Assembly: GCA_905206365.1 (NCBI GenBank)
Contig: CAJLHF010000007.1
Span: forward strand, 1-64,000
Length of the DNA stretch: 64,000 bases
Direction of reading: 5' to 3'
Source: an uncultured Sutterella sp.
GTDB taxonomy: Bacteria > Pseudomonadota > Gammaproteobacteria > Burkholderiales > Burkholderiaceae_F
Numbering within the stretch: the first letter of the stretch is position 1; each line of letters opens with the position of its first letter. Positions 18,760-26,577 of the stretch are shown here, piece by piece. The notes under the pieces were generated by a model, which was given only the letters and a program-made list of their open reading frames with translations, did not search any database and had not been told where the DNA came from. The translations under genes were made by a program, and so were the position numbers.

Positions 18760-19386
18760 TCACGCTTCGCGGCGCGAGTAGACGGCCCCCGCAATCGTGC
18801 TCAGGTCCGTATATTCGATTTCAAGCCCCGAAGGAAGTCCCCGCGCGAGACGGGTCACCCGCAGCTCGGGCCAGCGCTTTTTGAGTGCGTCGATCAGATA
18901 GTAGGCCGTCGCATCGCCTTCCGGTGTGTAGGACGTGGCGACAACGACCTCGCGCAGGCCGTCCTTCTCGACCCCTTCGGCCACGCGCTCGATGAAGCGC
19001 GGCAGACCGATTTCTTCGGGACCCACGTCGTCAATCGGAGCGAGCCGCCCCGAGAGCACGAAGTAAAGACCCGGCCAAGCGAGCGACGCGTCGAGCGCGA
19101 GCTGATCGGCCACGCTTTCGACGACGCAAAGCATAGTGCGGTCGCGCCCTTCGTCCGCGCAGACGTCACAGACATCGGACTCGCAAAACGTGTTGCAACG
19201 GGGACACCGATGAAGACGTCGATCCGCCTCGGAAAGCGCGGCGATCAGGATCTTCAGACGCGCGTGTTCGCCCGAGAGAAGATAAAAGGCCGCGCGTTGT
19301 GCGGACTTCGGGCCGTAGCCCGGCATCTCGGCGAGCACCTTGACGAGTGCGTCGAGCGACGGCGGAAACGCTCCCGGCGAACTCAT
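18760..19386 (-). CDS. recR: Recombination mediator RecR
   Basis: Works with RecF and RecO to load RecA on gapped DNA. 208 residues: N-terminal helix-hairpin-helix MPGYGPKSAQRAAF, a Cys4 zinc finger CPRCNTFCESDVCDVC, and the Toprim domain with VVVATSYTPEGDATAYYL. ATG at 19386; its ATGA overlaps the TGA of modD by four bases, which implies translational coupling. A longer frame inside modD was rejected. Part of dnaX-ybaB-modD-recR-gmhA. Confidence 0.95.
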   Translation of the reverse strand: MSSPGAFPPSLDALVKVLAEMPGYGPKSAQRAAFYLLSGEHARLKILIAALSEADRRLHRCPRCNTFCESDVCDVCADEGRDRTMLCVVESVADQLALDASLAWPGLYFVLSGRLAPIDDVGPEEIGLPRFIERVAEGVEKDGLREVVVATSYTPEGDATAYYLIDALKKRWPELRVTRLARGLPSGLEIEYTDLSTIAGAVYSRREA

Positions 19387-20234
19387 TCGCACGCTCCGGG
19401 GTTCGGACAGGAAAAGCGCATCTTGACGTCGAACGGTTTTCCGAAGTAGGGCCAGCTCGTCACGAGCACGTCCGCCCCGGCGCGCGCGTACTCGGTCGCA
19501 TTCAGTGCGGTCACGCCGCCCGCGACGTTGATGACGACGTTCGGATACTTCTCGTGGAGCGCCCGTCGGAATTCGGCCACGGTCTCGGGAGCGAAGCGCT
19601 CGCACTGAATGATGTCCGCACCCGCCGCAGCATACCGCAGGCCTTCTTCGATCGAATCGACTTCAACGGCGATTTTTCGCTCCGGAGCGCTCCTCTTCAA
19701 CCGGGCGACGGCCGCGTCGGGGGACGGGCAAAAGACCCGATGCTGTTCGAAAACGAGCACCGAGTCGGAGAGACCGTAGCGGTGCACGATGCCGCCTGCG
19801 GCGCGCACGGCCGCATAGACGATCGGTTTCGTGCCGGGGAAGTGCTTGCGGGTGAGCGCGACGCGCGCGTTCGGATTTTCCGACCGGACCGCCCGCACCA
19901 TGTCGGCCACGCGATTCGCAACGCCCGATGCGTATTCGAGCACGTTCTGGGCGGTTTTATAGACCGCGTGAAGTTCCGAAGCCCGGCCGTACGCACGAAG
20001 CAGGACCCGTCCCGCTTCGACGCGCTCTCCGTCGCACGCAAGCCGTTCGACGCGGGCACCCCGCAGTTCGAAAAGACGGCACGCCGCGTCGAGTCCCGCC
20101 ACGATCCCTTCCGCCTTGGGTGCGGCTTCGACAACACCTACCGTATCGCCGATCCCGAGCCCTTCGGTCGTCAGGTCGTCGTACGGGCAATCGTCGCCAA
20201 GCAATCCCTCAAGGTACGCATCCGAGAAATGCAT
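19383..20234 (-). CDS. modD: ModD-type protein (NadC-related phosphoribosyltransferase, molybdenum utilisation)
   Basis: A 283-residue member of the quinolinate phosphoribosyltransferase fold. The N-terminus (LEGLLGDDCPYDDLTTEGLGIGD) and RKHFPGTK, with HRYGLSDSVLVFEQHR, match ModD, a NadC paralogue found with molybdate transport genes in purple bacteria; NadC normally shows RKTxPGLR and an ENH near LSD. The biochemical role of ModD is not settled. Start: ATG at 20234, preceded by GGGGGTG; an ATG six codons upstream has a poor ribosome site. It sits between ybaB and recR, where most relatives have no gene, and overlaps recR by ATGA. No modABC is near. A diverged NadC is the alternative. Confidence 0.75.
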   Translation of the reverse strand: MHFSDAYLEGLLGDDCPYDDLTTEGLGIGDTVGVVEAAPKAEGIVAGLDAACRLFELRGARVERLACDGERVEAGRVLLRAYGRASELHAVYKTAQNVLEYASGVANRVADMVRAVRSENPNARVALTRKHFPGTKPIVYAAVRAAGGIVHRYGLSDSVLVFEQHRVFCPSPDAAVARLKRSAPERKIAVEVDSIEEGLRYAAAGADIIQCERFAPETVAEFRRALHEKYPNVVINVAGGVTALNATEYARAGADVLVTSWPYFGKPFDVKMRFSCPNPGACE

Positions 20235-20284
20235 GTCACCCCCGCCAATCATCCGATTGGAAAATTCGTTCTTCCCGACGGCAA

Positions 20285-20309
20285 AGACGCTCCGAACTTC
20301 GGAGCGTCT
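20285..20309. other. Hairpin between ybaB and modD
   Basis: Perfect stem AGACGCTCCGA/TCGGAGCGTCT (11 bp, 3-base loop) between the ybaB stop and the modD start; in the minus direction only TTTG follows, so at most a partial terminator or attenuator inside the operon. Confidence 0.55.
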
Positions 20310-20325
20310 CGCATCGGTTCCTGCC

Positions 20326-20658
20326 TCAGAAGGGCATCTTCATGCCGGGAGGCAGAGGAACGGCCTGGCGCATGCGCGCTTCGCTCACGGCCGCGAGCTT
20401 CGTCACGGCATCGTTGAACGCCAGCGTCACCAAGTCTTCGAGCATTTCGATATCCTCGGGATCGACCGTCTTCGGATCAATCGTCACGCGACGACACTCG
20501 TGCTTGCCGCTGATCACCACCTTGACGGCACCGCTGCCGGCTTCGCCCTCGATCTCCATCTGAGCGATTTCTTCCTGAACCTTGGCGAGCTTCGCCTGCA
20601 TCTTCTGGGCCTGGGCCATCAGTCCGCCCATACCGCCCATGCCACCCATTCCGCGCAT
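20326..20658 (-). CDS. ybaB: Nucleoid-associated protein YbaB/EbfC
   Basis: Small dimeric DNA-binding protein. 110 residues, with a glycine/methionine-rich start (MRGMGGMGGMGG), the helical QAQKMQAKLAKVQEEIAQ and the conserved DPEDIEMLEDLVTLAFNDAVTK. Located between dnaX and recR as in nearly all proteobacteria, which supports the call. The Gly/Met repeat at the N-terminus is longer than in E. coli. Confidence 0.94.
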   Translation of the reverse strand: MRGMGGMGGMGGLMAQAQKMQAKLAKVQEEIAQMEIEGEAGSGAVKVVISGKHECRRVTIDPKTVDPEDIEMLEDLVTLAFNDAVTKLAAVSEARMRQAVPLPPGMKMPF

Positions 20659-20744
20659 GTCGTCGTGTCCTCCGTAAGGTTTGTACGATTCGGCACCCTA
20701 CATCGATTCGTCGGGGTGCCGGGGTTTGCTGAAAACTTACCACA

Positions 20745-21221
20745 TCAGCGTCGCGTGCGACGCTTCGATCCGGGCGGGAGTTCGGCCCCATCGGCCGCTC
20801 GCACCGATCCTTCGTCGACCGTACCGTGGAAAATCTCCACGATCGACTTCACGAAGGGGTCTTTCGAAAAGGCCTCGACGAGCGCGAGGTGTTCCGCGAC
20901 GCGCTCCCGACGTTGCTCGGCTGCAACGGTCGCTCCTTCGCTCACGTTGCCGACCTCGAAGGCCACGTGGAAGGGGTGACCGAGATAGCGCGAGATATCC
21001 TCCGCCAAACGCTTGCGATTGGCTTCGGTGGCAAACGCGCGCACGGAAAGGCGCAACTCCGCCCGGTCATGCGTGAGCTCGAGCACTTCAGCCTGCGTGG
21101 CGAGCATCTTCACCGGACCCGCCAGTCCCGCTCCCTCAATGAGGGACCGCCAGTTGAGCGGACCCGGAGTTCCCAAGTCCTCGTCGGACGGGTGAACTCC
21201 GTAATCCGCGGGAACTTCCTC
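20745..21221 (-). CDS. dnaX: DnaX tau C-terminal domains in the +1 frame
   Basis: Continuation of dnaX in a different frame. It carries VEEVPADYGVHP, then a region that reads like tau domain V (NWRSLIEGAGLAGPVKML, a beta-strand with ELRLSVRAFATE, and VEAFSKDPFVKSIVEIFHG near the end), and ends with a basic tail KRRTRR. Domain V binds the polymerase alpha subunit. Relative to the upstream frame it is reached by skipping one base (+1) or slipping back two, most simply at GGT TGA (21225-21220). A joined product would be about 606 residues, a normal tau length. Whether this is programmed frameshifting, a real mutation or a sequencing indel cannot be told from the window. The frame is open back to at least 21425. 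Confidence 0.75.
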   Translation of the reverse strand, partial: EEVPADYGVHPSDEDLGTPGPLNWRSLIEGAGLAGPVKMLATQAEVLELTHDRAELRLSVRAFATEANRKRLAEDISRYLGHPFHVAFEVGNVSEGATVAAEQRRERVAEHLALVEAFSKDPFVKSIVEIFHGTVDEGSVRAADGAELPPGSKRRTRR

Positions 21222-22566
21222 AACCGGCGGAGGGCTCTCCCCAGGGAGGCGTCCCACCGTCGTTCCCGGGGCGTTTGGGTGCTCCCGACGCGGGTCGGGG
21301 CATGGGCGGGAGCCCCGAACCCTCGCCCACGCGCGCCACCTGCGCGCCACCCGGCATCGGGGGCTCCACCGGTTGCACGACAGCCGCATTCGGGGCACTC
21401 GTTGCAACCTCGGGGCGTGCGCCACCGCGTTCGTCGCGCGGCACGACGCGACCGACGCGCAGACCCGCCGGCTTGAAAGCGAGCATGCGCAGAAGCGTCA
21501 TCGTAAAGCCCGCGTATTCGTCGGGCGCGAGATTCAGATCGTTTCGTCCGTGAAGCACGGTCTGGTAGTAAAGCTGAACCTCTTCGGGCGAGAAAAGCTT
21601 CGCAAGTTCGGCTTGCGCTTCGTAGTCGGGATCGTCCTGAGCAACAGCGCCCGGCACGCGCTGCATAAGCGCGATCCGGTGCAAAAGCCCCGCCATGTCG
21701 CGAAGCGCCTGCGCGAAGGAAATGCTCTCGCTCGACATTTGGTCTGCAAGTCGCATCATGGTGTCGGCTTCGCCGCGCTCGAGCGCACGAAGAATTTCAA
21801 CGAGCACGTCGCCGCTCGTCATGCCGAGCATGTGTCGCACGGCTTCGAGCGTGACGGCGCCGCCGCAGTACGCGATCGCCTGATCGAGAAGCGACAACGC
21901 GTCGCGCATCGACCCTCGGGCGCCCTCCGCCAGAAGGCGCAACGCGGGCGTTTCCGCGTCGATCTTCTCGACTTCGAGAATGTGTTGCATGTGCGCGACG
22001 ATCGCCGAGGGCGTCATGTTGCGCAGATTGAACTGCAGGCAACGCGAGAGCACCGTGATCGGCATTTTCTGCGGATCGGTCGTCGCGAGGATGAACTTCA
22101 CGTACTCGGGCGGTTCCTCGAGCGTCTTCAACATGGCGTTGAAGGCCGTACTCGAGAGCATGTGCACTTCGTCGATCATGTAGACCTTGAAGCGACCGAC
22201 GGTCGGGGCGTACATTGAGCGCTCGAGAAGCGCCGTCATGTCTTCGACCGAACGGTTCGAGGCCGCGTCCATCTCGATGTAGTCGACGAAGCGCCCTTCG
22301 TCGATCGCACGGCAGGCGGGACATACTCCGCACGGATGTGCCGTAATGCCTCCCTTGCCGTCCGCTCCCTGGCAATTGAGGGCTTTGGCGAAGATACGAG
22401 AAATCGTCGTCTTACCGACGCCGCGCGTGCCCGTGAAAAGATAGGCGTGGTGGAGACGCTCCTGCGTGAGCGCCCGCGTGAGGGCGGTGACTACATGGTC
22501 CTGCCCCACGATCGACTCGAAATCGTGAGGACGCCACTTGCGCGCGAGTACCTGATAGCTGCTCAT
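21220..22566 (-). CDS. dnaX: DNA polymerase III subunit DnaX, zero-frame product (gamma-like)
   Basis: Clamp-loader ATPase. This frame gives 448 residues: Walker A GTRGVGKTTI, zinc cysteines in NCQG..HPCGVCPAC, DEVHMLS, sensor 1 ATTDPQK, arginine finger SRCLQF, domain III, and a Pro-rich linker ending in TPPWGEPSAG. It stops at 21220, close to the size of E. coli gamma (431). The tau-specific domains are absent from this frame but intact in another one (20745-21221). ATG at 22566 is chosen because SSYQVLARKWRP is the family N-terminus; earlier starts add an unrelated leader. First gene of dnaX-ybaB-modD-recR-gmhA. Confidence 0.9.
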   Translation of the reverse strand: MSSYQVLARKWRPHDFESIVGQDHVVTALTRALTQERLHHAYLFTGTRGVGKTTISRIFAKALNCQGADGKGGITAHPCGVCPACRAIDEGRFVDYIEMDAASNRSVEDMTALLERSMYAPTVGRFKVYMIDEVHMLSSTAFNAMLKTLEEPPEYVKFILATTDPQKMPITVLSRCLQFNLRNMTPSAIVAHMQHILEVEKIDAETPALRLLAEGARGSMRDALSLLDQAIAYCGGAVTLEAVRHMLGMTSGDVLVEILRALERGEADTMMRLADQMSSESISFAQALRDMAGLLHRIALMQRVPGAVAQDDPDYEAQAELAKLFSPEEVQLYYQTVLHGRNDLNLAPDEYAGFTMTLLRMLAFKPAGLRVGRVVPRDERGGARPEVATSAPNAAVVQPVEPPMPGGAQVARVGEGSGLPPMPRPASGAPKRPGNDGGTPPWGEPSAG

Positions 22567-22771
22567 AGATAAGTTTTCGGCGCACGGCCCCGCGTACGCC
22601 TTATGGCTCATGCTCATGGCTGCGCGGGACGAGCACCGCTCGTCTGTTGGTTAACAATCGTCCGCCGTCTGCTTCGGGACTTTCGGCCCCGCACGGGGGT
22701 CGCCCTTCCCGAACGGGTCGTGCTCCGTATTTTAGGGCGTGCGACTGCTACCCGCGGGTGCCGCCCCCGCG

Positions 22772-23311
22772 TCAAACATCGGAAACACCGTCGCCCGGAA
22801 GGGGCGCGGCCTCGTCGGGCTCGGCTGCGAGCCGCTCCATCGTCGCACGGTCGACGCGGCAGATGCGCCAGTCGTTGAGAATCGTCGCCCCGAGCTTTTG
22901 GTAAAAGTCGATCGCGGGCTGATTCCAGTCGAGTACCACCCACTCGAAGCGGCCGCACCCTTCCTTCACGGCCTCGCGCGCGAGGTAGCGGATGAGGCGT
23001 CGTCCGCAGCCGCTCCTGCGCGCTTCCGGCACGACGAAGAGATCCTCCAGGTAGAGGCCGCGGCGTGTGAGGAAGGTCGAGAAATTGAAGAAGTAAAGTG
23101 CGAACCCGACGGGGCGTTCTCCTTCGGGACCCAGTTCCCAGGCGAGCACGCACCGAATGATGGAATGTTCGCCGAAGAGCTCCTCGTACACCGACTCGGG
23201 CGTGGCCGTGCACTGGTGATCAAGCTCCTCGTAGCGAGCGAGAGCGTGGATGAGTTCGCTGACGGTTGCAGCGTCTTCCGGGCGGGCCGGGCGGATTTCG
23301 AAGTGCGTCAT
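22772..23311 (-). CDS. GNAT-family N-acetyltransferase (diamine/thialysine acetyltransferase-like)
   Basis: A 179-residue GCN5-related acetyltransferase. The strand LYLEDLFVVPEARRSGCGRRLI holds the acetyl-CoA pyrophosphate loop, and FEWVVLDWNQPAIDFYQKLGA is the motif B region; this spacing and the LYLED and DWNQ words resemble spermidine/thialysine acetyltransferases (SSAT group). Substrate is therefore probably a small polyamine-like amine, but this is inference. It sits 15 bases downstream of a LysE-type exporter in the same direction, so the pair may modify and export amines or amino acids. Confidence 0.8.
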   Translation of the reverse strand: MTHFEIRPARPEDAATVSELIHALARYEELDHQCTATPESVYEELFGEHSIIRCVLAWELGPEGERPVGFALYFFNFSTFLTRRGLYLEDLFVVPEARRSGCGRRLIRYLAREAVKEGCGRFEWVVLDWNQPAIDFYQKLGATILNDWRICRVDRATMERLAAEPDEAAPLPGDGVSDV

Positions 23312-23326
23312 GGGAGTAGAAGCTCC

Positions 23327-23995
23327 TCAAAGGTTGGTCGGGAAAACGACGTCGGCGAACACCTTGATCGCAAGGAGCCAGAAAAGTACCGAACCCGTGC
23401 GATAGATGATGCGGGAAGCGCGCTCGCTTCGCAGGAGTCCGCGAAAGTGCGACGTTACGAGACTGTAGGCTGTATGAATCAGAATCACGAGCAGGAAGTA
23501 CGTACCCGAAAGCAGTGCAAACTGCGGCCAGAACGGAGCGTTCGTGGCGATGAACTGCGGAAAGAGCGACACGAAGAACATGATGAGCATCGGGTTCGTC
23601 ATCTGCAGCATGATTCCCTCCATGAAAAAAGGAATCGGTCGCACGAGCGAGTCGCGAAAATCTTCGGGTCTGAGTTTGTCAATTCCCTTGTCGGCGAGCT
23701 TGAAACCCAACCCCTTGGCGTTCCAGGACTTCCAACCGAGCCACACCATGTAGAGCGCACCGAGGATACGCAACGCGCCGTAGGTTCCGGGCGAGTGCGC
23801 GAGCACGATCCCCAAACCCGTCGCAGAGATGAGCGCCATGATGATCGTTCCCGAGGCCGTGCCGCAAATGGTCCAGATTGCGCCCCCATAGCCGAATCGG
23901 ACCGACTTCATGATGGTCATCAAAACCCCGGGGCCCGGGGAGAAAACGGTGGCGGCGGCCGTAAGGAGGAAAAGCCCGTAGAGTGTCGTATTCAT
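23327..23995 (-). CDS. LysE/RhtB-family amino-acid exporter
   Basis: A 222-residue inner-membrane protein with about six hydrophobic segments and the family N-terminus FSPGPGVLMTIMKSVRFG. NPMLIMFFVSLFPQFI is the other conserved block. LysE/RhtB proteins export lysine, threonine, homoserine or related solutes; the substrate is not readable. ATG at 23995. Transcribed with the acetyltransferase that follows and located just downstream of the SRP RNA gene. Confidence 0.87.
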   Translation of the reverse strand: MNTTLYGLFLLTAAATVFSPGPGVLMTIMKSVRFGYGGAIWTICGTASGTIIMALISATGLGIVLAHSPGTYGALRILGALYMVWLGWKSWNAKGLGFKLADKGIDKLRPEDFRDSLVRPIPFFMEGIMLQMTNPMLIMFFVSLFPQFIATNAPFWPQFALLSGTYFLLVILIHTAYSLVTSHFRGLLRSERASRIIYRTGSVLFWLLAIKVFADVVFPTNL

Positions 23996-24263
23996 GGCGG
24001 TTCAAGGCATTCGACCTTCGACGCCCACAATAAAGAGCACGTCCGCCCCGACGGCGGGCGGCGCCGCGCCGCAAGGTCCGATCCGACCATTGTAGGGGAT
24101 GCCGTGCGGGGGACCGCCCTCGGGAAAACGCCAGAGCGCGGGACATTTCAGCTGCCGCGGACACAAAAAAAGCGCCCTCGGACACGGGGTCCAAGCACGC
24201 ACGGGAGACGTCGGGCAGACGACGTCGGAGACCTTCGGAAAACAAATACCAGAAAATGAAAAT

Positions 24264-24359
24264 GGCGAGCCTTATCCTCGGCACTGCACTCACATCGGTA
24301 TGGCTGCTTTGTTCCCAACCTGACCAGATTCCCGAGGAGCACATGCGAGGGGACCCGCC
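24264..24359 (-). ncRNA. ffs: 4.5S RNA of the signal recognition particle
   Basis: The minus strand has the SRP core GGTCAGG, a TTG-GGAA-CAA stem and tetraloop, then AGCAGCC, which matches E. coli 4.5S RNA with a covariant stem (TCC/GGA there). The ends pair GGCGGG/CTCGCC and CCTCG/CGAGG, giving a 96-nt hairpin of the bacterial short type. A promoter lies just upstream. This RNA binds Ffh for co-translational membrane targeting. Ends are my estimate from pairing and may differ by a few bases. Confidence 0.92.
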
Positions 24360-24368
24360 AAGGGCTGT

Positions 24369-24397
24369 ATTCTAGCGAAAGAACAAAAAAATTGCAA
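24369..24397 (-). promoter_or_regulatory. ffs promoter
   Basis: Minus strand TTGCAA (24392-24397), 17-base spacer, TAGAAT (24369-24374), nine bases before the predicted 5' end of the 4.5S RNA. Good match to sigma-70. Confidence 0.75.
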
Positions 24398-24446
24398 AAT
24401 TCCCCCTTACCTTGTCGTTGTGACCCTTACGCGGGAAAATCACTGG

Positions 24447-24455
24447 TGTTATAGT
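24447..24455 (+). promoter_or_regulatory. Possible trxA promoter (extended -10)
   Basis: TGTTATAGT holds an extended -10 (TGn before TATAGT). No good -35 is seen. If used, it gives trxA a leader of about 240 bases. The 710-base stretch between the exporter and trxA otherwise holds the SRP RNA and its promoter; bases 24460-24705 show no gene. Confidence 0.4.
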
Positions 24456-24705
24456 TCTCCTGACTTCAATGTCCGGTTTCGATAGAACCGGACGACATCT
24501 CGGGCCTTTCGAACCGGCCGTCCGCTCAGGACGCTTTCCGGCGACTGCTCGCCCTTGCTACGACACCATCCGTTTGCCCCGCGGGATCCGCGCTTTCCTT
24601 TCCGAACAAATGCAACGCACGCGCGCATGCGCCGACAGACGGCGACCCGCACGCGATACCCGCCCCCGGGGACTTCAATTCACGACATTTTTCTCGGAGC
24701 AATCC

Positions 24706-25026
24706 ATGAGCATCATTCACGTCACCGACGACAACTTCGACGCCGACATTCTCAAGTCCGACAAGCCCGTCTTCGTCGACTTCTGGGCTTCCTGGTGCGG
24801 TCCCTGCCGCATGCTCGCCCCGAAGCTTGAAAACGCCGCCGAAACCTTCGAAGGCCGCGCCGTGATCGCCAAGTACGACGTCGACGCCTCGTCCGATCGT
24901 GCCGCCGAATTCGGCGTGCGCGGCATCCCGACGATCATCGCCTTCAAGAACGGCCAGGTCGTCGACCAGCGCACCGGCGCCTGCGACCAGGCGACGCTCA
25001 ACGCGTTCATCGAAAAGAACCTCTGA
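24706..25026 (+). CDS. trxA: Thioredoxin TrxA
   Basis: Cytoplasmic thiol-disulfide reductant. 106 residues with the active site WCGPC (30-34), the cis-proline in GIPTII and the thioredoxin fold strands. ATG at 24706 has GGAG seven bases upstream; a longer in-frame reading upstream is not conserved in character. Directly before rho as in most proteobacteria. TrxB for its reduction is at 8521. Confidence 0.96.
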   Translation: MSIIHVTDDNFDADILKSDKPVFVDFWASWCGPCRMLAPKLENAAETFEGRAVIAKYDVDASSDRAAEFGVRGIPTIIAFKNGQVVDQRTGACDQATLNAFIEKNL

Positions 25027-25043
25027 TCGGTTCTTCAAACCAC

Positions 25044-25076
25044 GCGGAATCCGCCGGCGGCGGATTCCGCCTTTCG
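25044..25076 (+). terminator. Hairpin between trxA and rho
   Basis: Perfect 12-bp stem GCGGAATCCGCC/GGCGGATTCCGC with a 3-base loop, followed by CTTTCG. A terminator for trxA or an attenuator before rho. Confidence 0.7.
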
Positions 25077-25189
25077 TATCGTCGACGCTCGGACCGGTCG
25101 GTCCATTCTCACGCGTCATCCGCCCCGCACCTTCTCCTCACTTCTCCGAACGCTTCCGGACGGCCGTCCGGACTTCACGTCCTTTCATC

Positions 25190-26446
25190 ATGCATCTCTC
25201 GGACCTCAAAGCGCTGCACGTTTCGCAACTCCTCGATATGGCTTTCGCCCTCGAGATCGACAACGCCCAGCGCATGCGCAAACAAGAACTCATGTTCGCC
25301 ATCCTGAAGAAGAAAGCGAAATCCGGCGAACAGATCTTCGGCGACGGCACGCTCGAAATTCTCCCCGACGGCTTCGGCTTCCTGCGCAGCCCCGACTCGT
25401 CGTATCTCGCGAGCACGGACGACATTTACATTTCGCCCTCGCAGATCCGTCGCTTCAACCTGCACACGGGCGATTCGATCGAAGGTGAGGTACGTACGCC
25501 CAAGGACGGCGAGCGCTACTTCGCGCTCGTGCGCGTCGACACGGTGAACGGTCTTCCGCCCGAAGCGCTCAAGCATCGCATCCTCTTCGAAAACCTCACG
25601 CCGATCTTCCCGAACGAGCAGCTCACGCTCGAACGAAACCTGCGCGGCGACGAGAACTTCACGGGTCGCATCATCGACATGATGGCCCCGATCGGCAAGG
25701 GGCAGCGCGCGCTCATCGTCGCGCCCCCGAAGTCCGGGAAAACTGTACTCCTTCAGCACATCGCCCATGCCATCACGGCCAACCATCCCGATTGCGTGCT
25801 GATGGTGCTCCTTGTCAACGAACGCCCCGAAGAAGTGACGGAAATGCAGCGCTCGGTGAAGGGCGAAGTCGTGGCCGCCACCTTCGACGAACCCGCCGTG
25901 CGTCACGTACAGGTAGCCGAAATGGTGATCGAAAAGGCGAAGCGCCTCGCCGAATCGAAGAAGGACGTCGTCGTGCTCCTTGACTCCATCACGCGTCTTG
26001 CACGCGCCTACAACCAGGTAATCCCCTCCTCGGGCAAGGTTCTTACGGGCGGCGTAGACGCCAACGCGCTTGAGCGCCCGAAGCGCATCTTCGGCGCCGC
26101 GCGCAACCTCGAAGAAGGGGGCTCCCTCACGATCGTCGGCACGGCCCTCATCGACACGGGCTCGCGCATGGACGACGTGATCTACGAAGAGTTCAAGGGG
26201 ACCGGCAACAACGAAATTCACCTCGAACGTCGTCTGGCCGAAAAGCGCGTCTATCCGGCCATCAACCTCAACCGTTCGGGCACGCGTCGCGAAGAGTTGC
26301 TCCTCAAGCCCGAAGTGCTCCAGAAGGTTTGGGTTCTGCGCAAGTTCCTCTATGACATGGACGAACTCGAATCGATGGAATTTCTCCTCGACAAGCTGAA
26401 GGCGACGAAGAACAACGACGAGTTCTTCGAGCTGATGAAGCGCTGA
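25190..26446 (+). CDS. rho: Transcription termination factor Rho
   Basis: Hexameric RNA helicase that terminates transcription. 418 residues (E. coli 419): N-terminal helix MHLSDLKALHVSQLL, the RNA-binding OB fold with DGFGFLRSPDSSYLAS, Walker A APPKSGKTVLLQ, Walker B VVVLLDSITRLARAYN, and the Q/R loops. Start chosen at ATG 25190 by alignment with the family N-terminus; longer readings start inside trxA. The 163-base gap from trxA contains the hairpin above and matches the leader where Rho normally controls itself. Confidence 0.97.
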   Translation: MHLSDLKALHVSQLLDMAFALEIDNAQRMRKQELMFAILKKKAKSGEQIFGDGTLEILPDGFGFLRSPDSSYLASTDDIYISPSQIRRFNLHTGDSIEGEVRTPKDGERYFALVRVDTVNGLPPEALKHRILFENLTPIFPNEQLTLERNLRGDENFTGRIIDMMAPIGKGQRALIVAPPKSGKTVLLQHIAHAITANHPDCVLMVLLVNERPEEVTEMQRSVKGEVVAATFDEPAVRHVQVAEMVIEKAKRLAESKKDVVVLLDSITRLARAYNQVIPSSGKVLTGGVDANALERPKRIFGAARNLEEGGSLTIVGTALIDTGSRMDDVIYEEFKGTGNNEIHLERRLAEKRVYPAINLNRSGTRREELLLKPEVLQKVWVLRKFLYDMDELESMEFLLDKLKATKNNDEFFELMKR

Positions 26447-26468
26447 GGCTTCCGCGCGACACGAACTG

Positions 26469-26506
26469 AAAAAAGGGCGCCGACCGAGGTCGGGCGCCCT
26501 TTTTTC
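26469..26506. terminator. Terminator after rho
   Basis: GGGCGCC-GACC paired with GGTC-GGGCGCCC (one bulge), A-run on the left and T6 on the right; also placed to serve convergent nadE. Confidence 0.88.
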
Positions 26507-26577
26507 TTCAGGCATCCCGAAGCGCCGAAGGCACTTCGGATACTTGTGGATATTCCATAGATATTATATGGTTACAC

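Noticed and set aside
19383..20252. Calling this gene nadC
   Set aside because: RKHFPGTK and the N-terminal LTTEGLGIGD fit ModD better; kept as modD with lower confidence because a search could not be run.
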